NCBI GenBank assembly: GCA_000306725.1
Contig: CP003083.1
Location: 1,612,001 to 1,676,000 of the forward strand
Origin: Methanolobus psychrophilus R15
GTDB lineage: Archaea > Halobacteriota > Methanosarcinia > Methanosarcinales > Methanosarcinaceae
Length of the DNA: 64,000 nt
Reading direction: 5' to 3'
In this document: one piece after another, positions 55,803-64,000 of the stretch
How positions within the stretch are numbered: the stretch's first letter is position 1
Layout of the letters: each line of letters opens with the position of its first letter
The notes under the pieces: generated by a model
Told to the model about the DNA's origin: nothing
Databases searched by the model: none
What the model saw: only the letters and a program-made list of their open reading frames with translations
Made by a program: the position numbers and the translations under genes

Positions 55803-57845
55803 ATGGAATGGAAAAACATTTCCTTAAAGGTCAAACTCATCCTGTATATTGTCGTAGGCACTTTGCTTGTACTCATAGCCAGCACCGCGATGACCATATC
55901 CACTGTTACTTCCCAGGAAGAAGATCTTGCATACAAACAGGCGACAGAGATGGCCAGGAACTATGCCAACAACTTCAACGGAGATATGGAGAAGAACAAG
56001 GCCATTGCAGAAACAATAGCTGTGAGCATGGGTAGCTATGACTCCATCAACCGAGAGGAAACAAATAGTATGCTATACAACCTGCTGGTGCATCATCCTC
56101 ACCTTCTTGGCACTTATATAGCTTATGAACCGGATGCATTTGACGGACAGGACCATTTGTTTGTGAACTCTTCCGGACATGATGCAACAGGCAGGTTCAT
56201 TCCCTACTGGAACAAGATCAACGGACCCATCCGCCTTGATCCTCTCCTGGAGTATGATACCCTTGATTACTATCAGTTACCAAAGAAAACAGAAAGTGAT
56301 GTATTAACTGAGCCTTACTACTATGAAGGAGTATTCATTGTTAGTTACGTATCTCCAATCATAAAGAACGGTGAATTCGTAGGTATCGGAGGCGTGGACG
56401 TCTCCCTCAATTACCTGGATGATACGATCAGCACTGTGAAAGCTTTTGAGAGTGGTTATGCCTTCATGACCGGCAATACAGGCATACTCGTCTCGCATCC
56501 TTTTAATAAAGACTGGATAGGAGAAAAAACGCTGTACGATTTTGACATACCCGAGATATCAAGAGCAGCAGGTGATATCCGGGAAGGGAAAAGCGGTCAT
56601 GTGAAAACCATTGACCCAAACACCGGAAAAACAGTCATCATGTTCTATGAGCCTATAAGGACAGGTAATTTCTCATTCATACTTGTCGTTCCTGAGGATG
56701 AAATATTTGCAGGTGTGACAACTCTCAGTGACAAGTTGCTGGAGATATCCCTTATATCCCTGATATTCATGGCAGGAGTATCATACCTGATAGCACTATC
56801 CTTTACCGAGCCAATAAAGAACATTGTCAGTGATTTTAAGAATATATCAGAGGATGCCGTTAGAGGAAAACTGGATTCAAGGGCCAAAACTGATGTCCAG
56901 AAGGATTTCAAGGAGATACCTATGGGCCTGAATGAGATCCTGGACTCTGTAATAGCCCCTGTGCGTGATACCATCCGCCTGACCAATGCACTGGCTAAGG
57001 GGGAGCTGGGTGAACGCTCCAATCTCAATGTCAAAGGAGAGTTCAGGCAACTTGCAAATACCCTCGATGACTTTGCCGAATCACTTGACACAATTATCAA
57101 GGACTCGAGTGAGGTATTATCGGCAGTACAGAATAACGATTTCTCCCGTCAGGTAAAGGTATACGGGGAAGGGGATTTCAGGATCCTGACAGAAGGCATC
57201 GAGAAGACTAGGGAAACACTCTCAGAGATGATACAGGAACGCGAAAAACTTGAAGAGATACGGAAAAAGGAGATACATCACAGGATAAAGAACAACCTTC
57301 AGGTAATTTCAAGCCTGCTTGACCTTGAGGCAGATAAGTTCACTGATGAAAGCGTCATTGAAGCTTTTAAAGAAAGCCAGAACCGCGTAATCTCCATGGC
57401 GCTGGTCCATGAAGAGCTCTACAGGTCACAGGATATGGAAAGTATAGATTTCTCGGATTATCTTATGAAGCTTGTAAATGAACTGTCATATTCGTATGTA
57501 ATAGAAAAGGAAAGCATTAAGATCAAAACCGACGTTGAGACTGTATTTTTGGACATGGACACTGCCATTCCTCTGGGGATGATCGTGAACGAACTTATCT
57601 CAAATTCGTTCAAACATGCTTTCTCACCCGGGGAAAAGGGTGAGATCCATGTTAATCTCAGTCTTGACAACGGAAAGCTGATACTCGCAGTAGGGGACAA
57701 TGGTACCGGTTTCCCTGAGCACATCAATTTCAGGGAAACTGATTCACTGGGACTGCAACTGGTCACAACCCTCATATCGCAGATAGGGGGCATCCTCGAA
57801 CTTGAAAGAGATGGCGGTACAAGCTTCAGAATAACGTTGAACTGA
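55803..57845 (+). CDS. membrane sensor histidine kinase (Cache-HAMP-HisKA_2)
   Basis: A 680-residue kinase. Transmembrane helix 1 spans about 10-32, an extracellular double-Cache domain about 35-300 (with motifs YYYEGVFIVSYVSPI and GGVDVSLNYL), and transmembrane helix 2 about 315-335. HAMP-like modules follow (to about 475), then a HisKA_2 phospho-acceptor His near 491 (EIHHRIKNNLQVISSLLDLE) and an HATPase domain (IVNELISNSFKHAF, VGDNGTGFP). It senses an outside ligand, possibly a methylated amine, and should pass phosphate to the response regulator encoded 33 bp downstream. Start ATG 55803. Confidence 0.9.
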   Translation: MEWKNISLKVKLILYIVVGTLLVLIASTAMTISTVTSQEEDLAYKQATEMARNYANNFNGDMEKNKAIAETIAVSMGSYDSINREETNSMLYNLLVHHPHLLGTYIAYEPDAFDGQDHLFVNSSGHDATGRFIPYWNKINGPIRLDPLLEYDTLDYYQLPKKTESDVLTEPYYYEGVFIVSYVSPIIKNGEFVGIGGVDVSLNYLDDTISTVKAFESGYAFMTGNTGILVSHPFNKDWIGEKTLYDFDIPEISRAAGDIREGKSGHVKTIDPNTGKTVIMFYEPIRTGNFSFILVVPEDEIFAGVTTLSDKLLEISLISLIFMAGVSYLIALSFTEPIKNIVSDFKNISEDAVRGKLDSRAKTDVQKDFKEIPMGLNEILDSVIAPVRDTIRLTNALAKGELGERSNLNVKGEFRQLANTLDDFAESLDTIIKDSSEVLSAVQNNDFSRQVKVYGEGDFRILTEGIEKTRETLSEMIQEREKLEEIRKKEIHHRIKNNLQVISSLLDLEADKFTDESVIEAFKESQNRVISMALVHEELYRSQDMESIDFSDYLMKLVNELSYSYVIEKESIKIKTDVETVFLDMDTAIPLGMIVNELISNSFKHAFSPGEKGEIHVNLSLDNGKLILAVGDNGTGFPEHINFRETDSLGLQLVTTLISQIGGILELERDGGTSFRITLN

Positions 57846-57878
57846 TGGAATTTACTGACAGATACTAAAGGTGATATC

Positions 57879-58298
57879 TTGGAAGACATAAAAATACTGG
57901 TTGTAGAAGATGAGAGCATCATTGCGCTCAACATCAAAAAGAAGCTCAAAAGCTTTGGTTATACCGTTCCAGCTATAGTTTCAACAGCAGAGGAGGCCAT
58001 CAAGATGACAGAGATAACTTTTCCGGACCTTATCCTGATGGACGTGATGCTGAAAGGGGACATGGACGGGGTGCAGGCTATTGAAGAGATTCGCAAGAGG
58101 TTTGATATTCCTGTGATCTATCTTACTGCATACTCAGACGATGAAGTACTGGAAAGAGCAAAACTCACCCAGCCTTACGGTTACATCGTAAAACCATTCA
58201 AGGCTAATGACCTGCGGACAAATATCGAAATAGCACTTTACAAGCACAGGATGGATAAGAATGCACGCAAAAAGAACGATTGTGAAGGCAGCGTATAA
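57879..58298 (+). CDS. single-domain response regulator
   Basis: A 139-residue receiver domain with acidic pocket VVEDE, phospho-acceptor Asp in DLILMDVMLKGDMDG, Thr in YLTAYSDDEV and Lys in GYIVKPFKANDL. It has no output domain, only a short Lys/Arg-rich tail. It starts with TTG preceded by GGTGA. It lies between the kinase and an Msr-type regulator gene and is the likely phosphate acceptor. Confidence 0.9.
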   Translation: MEDIKILVVEDESIIALNIKKKLKSFGYTVPAIVSTAEEAIKMTEITFPDLILMDVMLKGDMDGVQAIEEIRKRFDIPVIYLTAYSDDEVLERAKLTQPYGYIVKPFKANDLRTNIEIALYKHRMDKNARKKNDCEGSV

Positions 58299-58364
58299 TT
58301 ATATGTATATTTTGTGTGCCTATATTATTGCAGTATTGTAAAAACAGGAATATATGGTGGTGAA

Positions 58365-59165
58365 ATGAAAGATTCTCTGGTAGACATAATACTTAATTCC
58401 GAAAAAAGGAAAAATGTCCTTTTACTTTTGATAGAAGGCGAAAAGAGCCGCGATGAGATCAAACGTAGCCTGAACGTGCCTTCCACGGCGCTCATCCCCC
58501 AGATAAAAAAACTCAAGGAACACGGGCTTGTTATCCAGAAAAATGACCATTATGTATTGACCGATATGGGAAAAGTGCTTGTGGAGAATGTCCTGCCTTT
58601 CCTGAAAGCCGTAGATGTCTTTGAGGAGAATGACAATTACTGGATCAATCGCGACCTGAACGGCATACCCGGACCACTTCTGAAGAGGTTTGGAGAACTT
58701 GGGAACTATCTTATTATTGAGCCTGACCGCAACTATCTTTTCGAGTTCCCTAAAGAGTTCACGGAAAACATTGGTAAATCCAGATATATCATGGCTTTTA
58801 ATGCCTACTTCCACCCGGAGTATCCAAAACTCTATTCCAGGCTTGCAAGCGAAGGCATTAAGGTCTCTCTTGTTCTAACAGATCCTGTCCATGCAAGAAT
58901 GAGAAAAGATTATATGGCAGACGTGAAAAAATTCTCAGAATTCCCTGATGCTGAACTCTCCCTTTTCAAAGAAGCTTCCGGACTGGCAACACTTGTCACC
59001 ACGGACCGTTTTCTGTTCCTCTGCTTTTTCGACAATCACGGACAATACGACCACAAGATGATAATGAGCTTTGACAGCGGCGCGCTGCAGTGGAGCAGGG
59101 AACTGTTTGATCATTTTAAAAGCATATCTGAGAGTGTACAGTTTCCTGTAATAAAAAATCAATAA
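58365..59165 (+). CDS. Msr/FilR1-type winged-helix regulator (DUF1724)
   Basis: A 266-residue regulator. N-terminal wHTH (residues 10-75: RKNVLLLLIEGEKSRDEIKRSLNV...LIPQIKKLKEHGLV) is followed by the DUF1724 domain (FGELGNYLIIEPDRNYLFEF...AFNAYFHPEYPKLYSRLASEGIKVSLVLT). The same family includes the Methanosarcina Msr proteins, which control methyltransferase genes, some with an adjacent sensor kinase. Position after a kinase and response regulator and convergent with the mtbCB2-permease unit suggests control of methylamine genes. ATG 58365 has GGTGGTG upstream, better than the upstream TTG at 58314. Confidence 0.85.
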   Translation: MKDSLVDIILNSEKRKNVLLLLIEGEKSRDEIKRSLNVPSTALIPQIKKLKEHGLVIQKNDHYVLTDMGKVLVENVLPFLKAVDVFEENDNYWINRDLNGIPGPLLKRFGELGNYLIIEPDRNYLFEFPKEFTENIGKSRYIMAFNAYFHPEYPKLYSRLASEGIKVSLVLTDPVHARMRKDYMADVKKFSEFPDAELSLFKEASGLATLVTTDRFLFLCFFDNHGQYDHKMIMSFDSGALQWSRELFDHFKSISESVQFPVIKNQ

Positions 59166-59203
59166 TCTTTAAAGGAATAATTTTTTCCAATATGTAAAAA
59201 ATA

Positions 59204-59233
59204 CAGTGAGCATGACCTTTCTTATGCTCACTG
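59204..59233. terminator. terminator between Msr-type gene and APC permease gene
   Basis: Perfect 10-bp stem CAGTGAGCAT / ATGCTCACTG with a 10-base loop. On the minus strand it is followed by TATTTTTTAC, fitting the end of the mtbCB2-permease unit. Confidence 0.7.
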
Positions 59234-59247
59234 ATCAAAGCCCGGCC

Positions 59248-60720
59248 TTAGACAGTTTGCGACTGCGGATCTTTGCGGACATCATTCTCATGCTGGGAGT
59301 AATACCACAGAGGTACGTACAGAGCAAGCACTATGAAGCCTACCCAGGTGGATGTCCAGCCAATTTCAAGACTGTTCAGGTAGACAACACCGATAAGACA
59401 CAGAGGCAGGTTGAAAAGACCAAACAAGAGGGCTACATTCTTCCAGCCGGTAGGTGCCTTGAAAGGTCTGTCCAGAGCAGCCAGTCTTGGGTCATTCTTT
59501 GCCTTAACATACGCGAAAAGACTTATTCCATTAGCGCAGACGTATCCTATTGCAGATGCTGCAAGAATTGCCGTTGGGGTACCAAGGGATATGAGAGCCA
59601 GGTTAAAGATGCCTATTACTATCATGGAAAATACAGGCGTCCCATTCTTGTTGATCTTACCAAACACCTTTGGAAGATTACCTTCTGTTGCCAGAGAGTG
59701 CATTGCCCTTGCAGAACCAAGGTAGGCTGTCTGAATGATCAGGACCATCGCTGCAATAAGCATGATTATCGATATGTATGCACCTATCGGTCCCATGGCA
59801 GCCTGGGCAAGGGGCAACATTGGAGAAATGGGCTGGTCAAGCAATCCGCTGATTCCCAGTGTTCCTGTTACTGATGCCTGCACAAGGACGTATGTGAAGA
59901 AACATACTATACCACAGCTGAACAATGCCTTTGGGACATCAGAGCCGGGGTTCTTATATTCAGGACCGTAAATGGCCGCTGTTTCCCATGCACATGCACT
60001 CCATTGTGCCATTGCAAAGATGCCCAGAAGTATCAGAATATGGTGGAAATCCCATGCCCAGTCCGGAGGAAGCCAGGAGCCTGTGATATTGGACAGCACA
60101 AAGTCACCACTTATAAATGGTGAGAGCGTTATTACGGCCAGAGGTGCAAGTGACAGGAAGGCCAGCACATAGCCCATGGTAGCTCCGCTTGAGAGTCCTC
60201 TGGAATTGATAAGGATAAGTGCTCCGAATATAACGATGCCGGCAGCCAGGGAGAGACTGTATTCAGAATAGCCTGCAAGTGCAGGAATAAGGCCATGCAG
60301 ATAACTGCCTACAAGTATTGCGAATATAGCCAGTACTGGATTCCACGCAAACCAGTAGCTCCATGCACTGAAACCTCCTATAAGCTTTCCTTTGTCATAC
60401 TTATCTTTCCCTTTACCTTTGAATACGTTCTGGGCAAATCCGGGAAGTCCGGATGCATTTGGGAATGTCGTAGCTAGCTCACCATAGGCAAGGTTCTGCA
60501 TAAAACCCTGGAATACCGAGAGACCCCATACTATAATAGCAAACGACCACAAATAACTTGCAAAATAACCTATAGATGGTAAGATAAGCAGGGGTACACC
60601 TATGGCGATTGCCAGGCCCTGTTTCCAGTCTATTGTCCTTTCCAGTTTACTGGGTTCACATACCACTTTGGCACATTGCGGTGCTCCACCCCAGTCTACT
60701 CCTGATTCTTTAGAATCCAT
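59248..60720 (-). CDS. APC-family amine/amino acid permease, probable methylamine transporter
   Basis: A 490-residue membrane protein with about 12 helices of the APC superfamily (early GVPLLILPSIGYFASYLW, a conserved helix QWSACAWETAAIYGPEYKNP). It lies downstream of mtbC2-mtbB2 on the same strand with AGGAGCTG before the ATG. In Methanosarcina, APC permeases in the same setting are annotated as mono- or dimethylamine permeases, so dimethylamine is the likely substrate; this rests on position. Confidence 0.82.
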   Translation of the reverse strand: MDSKESGVDWGGAPQCAKVVCEPSKLERTIDWKQGLAIAIGVPLLILPSIGYFASYLWSFAIIVWGLSVFQGFMQNLAYGELATTFPNASGLPGFAQNVFKGKGKDKYDKGKLIGGFSAWSYWFAWNPVLAIFAILVGSYLHGLIPALAGYSEYSLSLAAGIVIFGALILINSRGLSSGATMGYVLAFLSLAPLAVITLSPFISGDFVLSNITGSWLPPDWAWDFHHILILLGIFAMAQWSACAWETAAIYGPEYKNPGSDVPKALFSCGIVCFFTYVLVQASVTGTLGISGLLDQPISPMLPLAQAAMGPIGAYISIIMLIAAMVLIIQTAYLGSARAMHSLATEGNLPKVFGKINKNGTPVFSMIVIGIFNLALISLGTPTAILAASAIGYVCANGISLFAYVKAKNDPRLAALDRPFKAPTGWKNVALLFGLFNLPLCLIGVVYLNSLEIGWTSTWVGFIVLALYVPLWYYSQHENDVRKDPQSQTV

Positions 60721-60761
60721 TTATTATCAGCTCCTGTGTTGATTAAGAAATTTAAGAGGAA

Positions 60762-60839
60762 TTCCTGCAAATACTGATGATTGGTGCAAATACTGATAAT
60801 TGGAGGTTATTTTGTATTGTTTCGCAGTATTTGCAGGAA
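60762..60839 (-). promoter_or_regulatory. three-arm alternative stem-loop between mtbB2 and the permease gene
   Basis: On the minus strand a first arm TTCCTGCAAATACTG (60839-60825) can pair with either CAGTATTTGCA at 60795-60785 or the 15-nt perfect complement at 60776-60762. The two pairings exclude each other. It lies in the leader of the permease part of the transcript. Confidence 0.5.
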
Positions 60840-60897
60840 ACTTGCCGTTACCAAACCTTTGACATTTCAGTTCCATGTAACGGCTACTCAGGTCATA

Positions 60898-62301
60898 TCA
60901 TCTGATCTTTTGCCTGAATTTCTCACAGCAGTTTATCTTGATGTCCAGCAGCTTCTCGATATTCATCTTTGCTGCAATTCCCTTTGGGGCTCCTGCAACA
61001 GATGTTATGACACCGATGCCCAGTTCCTCCCTAAGTTCCCTCATGACGTATTCATCGCTGAGGTCAAGTGTGGAAACACCGAGCTTCTTTGCAACATAGT
61101 TCTTTGCGTCACCGACGCGCATGCTCTTTGACATTTCCATCCTTGCAACAAGGTCTCCTGCTGCCCTGATACCGCTCATACCGGAGGTCATTATGTGAGT
61201 GATCGGCATACCCATCGGGTCGCCGACCCCCATCTATATACCATCTACGTTAGCAATCTCGACCATCGCCTTGCTTGCTCTTGATACAGCATCAATTGTC
61301 GGGGTTTCCAGCATCGGAATACCGCCCACGCCCATTCCCATGTTAACGTGACAGGGAATTGGGGAAGCCTTAACTGCTGCCTTGATGAAGGTAACAGCCC
61401 TTCCCAGGTTCCATGCAAAGCTCTTGCTGGTGTTGGTGTTGACAACAGGACCGAACAGGTTGGCACCTGCCTTTGCTGCCAGAGGAGCCTGCTGGTGAGG
61501 CCAGAGTCCTGCAAGCACTGTGCCGTCATAAGTCATCTCACCGTGCAGACCAAGTACAAGCTCGCCAGCCATACCAACTTCGATATACATTTCTGGGTAC
61601 TGTTTCCTCAGATTTTCCACAGCATGCAGGGTTGCATACATATCACCGTCACCTGCAGCACCTGTAGTATCAAAGTTCACACCGTCTGAACCGGAAGCCA
61701 TCATTCTCTGCATGATCCAGACCATGTCCCTGGTCAGGTGCTTTGCTGCGTGCTCCATGGATTCCCGTGCTTCCTGTATCTTGAAAGCCTTCATCAGGTC
61801 TCCCGGGTTCTCGAAAGGACCATCAGGAGTGTAGTAAAGACCCATGTTTGGCATGGCACCGTAGAGCAGAGGAATTACCATGTTCTGCTGGCAGACTTCC
61901 ATTGTCTGCATCTCCTGTGCAATGACAGGTTTTACCGGCTTGAAGCTGTAATCGATGTGACCAAGCTCCATTGTGTCAGCACCAAAGGCTCTCTCATGCA
62001 CCATGCATCCTACGAGTCTGCTGGAGGGGATACCAACACCACTGTTACCCTGGTCGCCATCAAGCCTGATAGTACCGATATCGTGAGTTACCGGAACTTC
62101 CATGCCAGCCTCGACACCTACCATCCTTGAAGGCATCGTGATGATATCCATTAGCTTGTCCAGCTCATCGCCACTAAGTTCAGGGATGTCTCCAAGATCT
62201 ACGGCATCTGCCATTCCGTCCCTGAGGTCGGTAAGGATCTGCTCCTTTGTCAGGTAAACCCTTTTACCGTCTCCCATTCTCAACATGTGTTCAGTTGTCA
62301 T
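60898..62301 (-). CDS. mtbB2: dimethylamine methyltransferase MtbB, copy 2 (pyrrolysine protein)
   Basis: Second dimethylamine methyltransferase, 467 residues, with 355 codons to the amber at 61234-61236 ([15 protein letters not shown]) and 111 after it. It is nearly identical to copy 1 at both ends; in the middle there are silent changes and replacements (for example [13 protein letters not shown] against [13 protein letters not shown], and ANVDGI against AGVDGI). It follows mtbC2 by 11 bp. Confidence 0.95.
61234..61236 (-). other. amber (pyrrolysine) codon 356 of mtbB2
   Basis: In-frame TAG at the same codon as in mtbB1; the next codon is ATG here and ATA in copy 1. Confidence 0.93.
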
Positions 62302-62312
62302 TCTCTCACCAC

Positions 62313-62957
62313 TTAAAGAAGAAGTTCCTTGGCTCTTGCTACTGCTTCGCTTGCGTTCTCAGCGTAACAGTCAGCACCGATCTTGTCAGCCCAGGTCTGG
62401 GTAGCGGGTGCTCCCCCGACCATGACCTTGACCTTGTCCCGCAGGCCCTGTTCCTTGAGCATCTCAATGACCTCTCTCTGGCCAGGAAGGGTGGTTGTCA
62501 TGAGTGCGGACATGCCTACCATGCTTGCACCTGTTTCCTTGACCTTGTCAATGAAGTCCTGCAGGGGAACATCCCGTCCCAGGTCATGGACCTCAAAGCC
62601 GGAGGACTGAAGCATTGTGGAAACGATGGATTTGCCGATGTCGTGCACATCTCCTTCGACAGTACCATTAACGATAACGGCAAGCTTCTTCTTTGCTGCA
62701 TCCTTTGGCATGTCGGCTTCAAGCAACTTGACACCGGCTTCCATTGCACCGGCTGCCATCATTACATGAGGCAGGAATAACTTGCCTCTCTCGAACATGA
62801 TACCAACATCATTCATTCCGGATGCAAGACCTTTCTCTATGATCTCTGCGGGTTCAATACCCTCACTTTTTGCCTTTTCAACGGCAGCTACAACCGCATC
62901 CTTCTTGCAGGAAACGACCGCGTCGGAAAGCAGTTTGAAAGTTTCTTCTTTGCTCAT
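62313..62957 (-). CDS. mtbC2: dimethylamine corrinoid protein, copy 2
   Basis: 214 residues, identical to MtbC1 in protein and apparently in DNA from stop to start codon. Similarity ends abruptly at the ATG: a different ribosome site (AAAAGGAG) precedes it. Axial His105 in [10 protein letters not shown]. First gene of mtbC2-mtbB2-permease. Confidence 0.93.
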   Translation of the reverse strand: MSKEETFKLLSDAVVSCKKDAVVAAVEKAKSEGIEPAEIIEKGLASGMNDVGIMFERGKLFLPHVMMAAGAMEAGVKLLEADMPKDAAKKKLAVIVNGTVEGDVHDIGKSIVSTMLQSSGFEVHDLGRDVPLQDFIDKVKETGASMVGMSALMTTTLPGQREVIEMLKEQGLRDKVKVMVGGAPATQTWADKIGADCYAENASEAVARAKELLL

Positions 62958-63136
62958 GGTAAACTCCTTTTCACTTTGGCTCCTCGACCTCTCATGAGAT
63001 AAATGGGACGCGGAGAGCAGTCAGTATTACTACCATAAAGAGAAAACTATATATCATAAACTCAGTGCAATGTGTCTATAGCATGTGAATTTATCATTAG
63101 TACAGTAATATTCCATCGTTCCTACAATATTACAAT

Positions 63137-63158
63137 GTGATTGTAATATTACAATCAC
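63137..63158. promoter_or_regulatory. 22-bp palindrome upstream of mtbC2 (operator candidate)
   Basis: GTGATTGTAATATTACAATCAC is a perfect palindrome, and a further half-site ATTACAAT lies directly before it (63128-63136). It lies 180 bp upstream of mtbC2 and 70 bp after the next corrinoid gene. A dimeric regulator site is a good guess. Confidence 0.5.
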
Positions 63159-63227
63159 CACAGTTAACAAAAAGAGGAGTATAAGCAAAAAAAGGTTGAT
63201 GGCAGTTGAATAAAACTGATGTTCATT

Positions 63228-63878
63228 TTACTTAAGAAGGAGAAGTTCCTTTACCTTTTCGACAGCTTCAACAGCGTTCTTTGCATAACAATCCGCTCCT
63301 ATCCTGTCAGCCCATTCCTGAGTAGCCGGAGCACCACCAACCATGACCTTGATCTTATCCCTCAAGTCCTGCTCCTTGAGCATATTGATCAATTCATACT
63401 GGCGGTTAAGAGAAATAGTGGTCAGGGCAGACAGACTTATCAGGTCTGCATGTGTTTCTTTCGCTTTGTCAATAAAATCCTGCAGGGGAACATTCCTGCC
63501 AAGGTCGTGCACTGTGAAACCGGAGGCCCGAAGCATGCCTGACACGATGATCTTACCGATATCGTGTGCATCTCCCTCAACACTGCCATTAACTATGACG
63601 CCGGGCTTTCTGCCCAGACCTGTAGCCGGCAGGTCTGATTCCAGTATCATGATACCTCTTTCCATTGCATCGACTGCAAGAATCAGGTGTGACAGGAACA
63701 AGCTTCCCCTCTCAAAGAGGATACCCACTTCATTGACCCCTGAAGCAAGCCCTTTCTCTATGATCTCTGCAGCTTCGATGCCTTCTTTTTTTGCTCTTTC
63801 AACTGCTGCTTCTGTAGCATTTACGTCGCATGAGACAATAGCATCAGATATTGCCTGTAAGATTTCTCCCTTGCTCAT
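63228..63878 (-). CDS. third MtbC-like corrinoid protein, methyltransferase partner not in window
   Basis: A 216-residue corrinoid protein clearly of the MtbC group (axial His105 in [50 protein letters not shown]) but well diverged from MtbC1/2. The SALMTT segment is SALTTISL here and the protein ends ELLLLK. ATG 63878 is preferred over the frame start at 63935. No methyltransferase gene follows it directly on its strand; the next gene is mtbC2. Confidence 0.85.
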   Translation of the reverse strand: MSKGEILQAISDAIVSCDVNATEAAVERAKKEGIEAAEIIEKGLASGVNEVGILFERGSLFLSHLILAVDAMERGIMILESDLPATGLGRKPGVIVNGSVEGDAHDIGKIIVSGMLRASGFTVHDLGRNVPLQDFIDKAKETHADLISLSALTTISLNRQYELINMLKEQDLRDKIKVMVGGAPATQEWADRIGADCYAKNAVEAVEKVKELLLLK

Positions 63879-63896
63879 AGCGCATACTCTCTTAGA

Positions 63897-63912
63897 TTTT
63901 ATTATATAAAAA
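63897..63912 (-). promoter_or_regulatory. promoter of the third corrinoid gene
   Basis: On the minus strand TTTTTTATATAATAAA, about 20-35 bp before the ATG, implying a short leader. The remaining bases to the window end show no gene. Confidence 0.45.
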
Positions 63913-64000
63913 ACACTAGAAAAAGATACAACCAATGAACTTATACACGTTTATAGTTATCCTCTGGGATAAAAATAGCTTCTCCGGGTGGAAAGGTTGT

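Overview
The window comes from a methylotrophic methanogenic archaeon of the Methanosarcinaceae (Methanosarcina, Methanolobus, Methanomethylovorans or a close relative). The evidence is a full set of methylamine:corrinoid methyltransferase genes with in-frame amber (pyrrolysine) codons at the family positions (MtmB 202, MttB 334, MtbB 356), the methylcobamide:CoM methyltransferase MtbA, a tRNA-Pyl gene (anticodon CUA), and archaeal housekeeping genes (aRF1, TYW1/Taw1, archaeal HMG-CoA synthase and thiolase, ribose-1,5-bisphosphate isomerase). The genus is an inference.

Layout. 1-10.8 kb is ordinary chromosome: a mevalonate-entry operon (regulator fragment, HMG-CoA synthase, thiolase, DUF35 bridging protein, CYTH protein), metG, sppA, a membrane hydrolase, tag, a methyltransferase, a SagB-type oxidoreductase, a Cdd1-type helix-hairpin-helix protein and the R15P isomerase. 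10.8-18.3 kb is a mobile and decaying island. It holds a TnpB-only IS200/IS605-like element whose tnpB is broken by a small palindromic insertion. Next to it is an MNT/HEPN toxin-antitoxin pair whose HEPN gene is split by a 1,605-bp IS1634-like element that itself carries an IS5-like element. A UPF0216/DUF61 gene follows, broken around a DUF2252 gene. 18.3-33.5 kb holds two aldehyde dehydrogenases, an acetolactate-synthase-like enzyme, a soluble PAS/HAMP methyl-accepting protein, argS-prf1, taw1 and a TPR protein.

33.6-64 kb is a methylamine regulon. It contains mtbA, an MtmB-like gene with NO amber codon (Met at the pyrrolysine position), mtmC-mtmB (mtmB carries a 484-bp internal tandem duplication), mtbC1-mtbB1, and mttB-mttC-mttP followed by two small genes. 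Next come a HyuA-type ASKHA gene split by a second copy of the IS1634-like element, a PAS/GAF sensor without an output domain, pylT, an intact HyuA paralogue, and a histidine kinase, response regulator and Msr-type regulator. Last are mtbC2-mtbB2-APC permease and an extra corrinoid protein gene.

How the genes work together. Tri-, di- and monomethylamine are demethylated by MttB, MtbB and MtmB onto MttC, MtbC and MtmC. MtbA moves the methyl group to coenzyme M. Permeases (MttP, the APC protein) import substrate, tRNA-Pyl supplies the pyrrolysine, and the kinase/Msr-type genes are the likely local regulators. Several promoters in this block (mtbA, mtmC, mttB, pylT) share a similar AAAATATAWA box. 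The least explained items are the pyrrolysine-free MtmB paralogue, the paired HyuA genes, the pylT gene away from pylS, and the duplicated mtmB.
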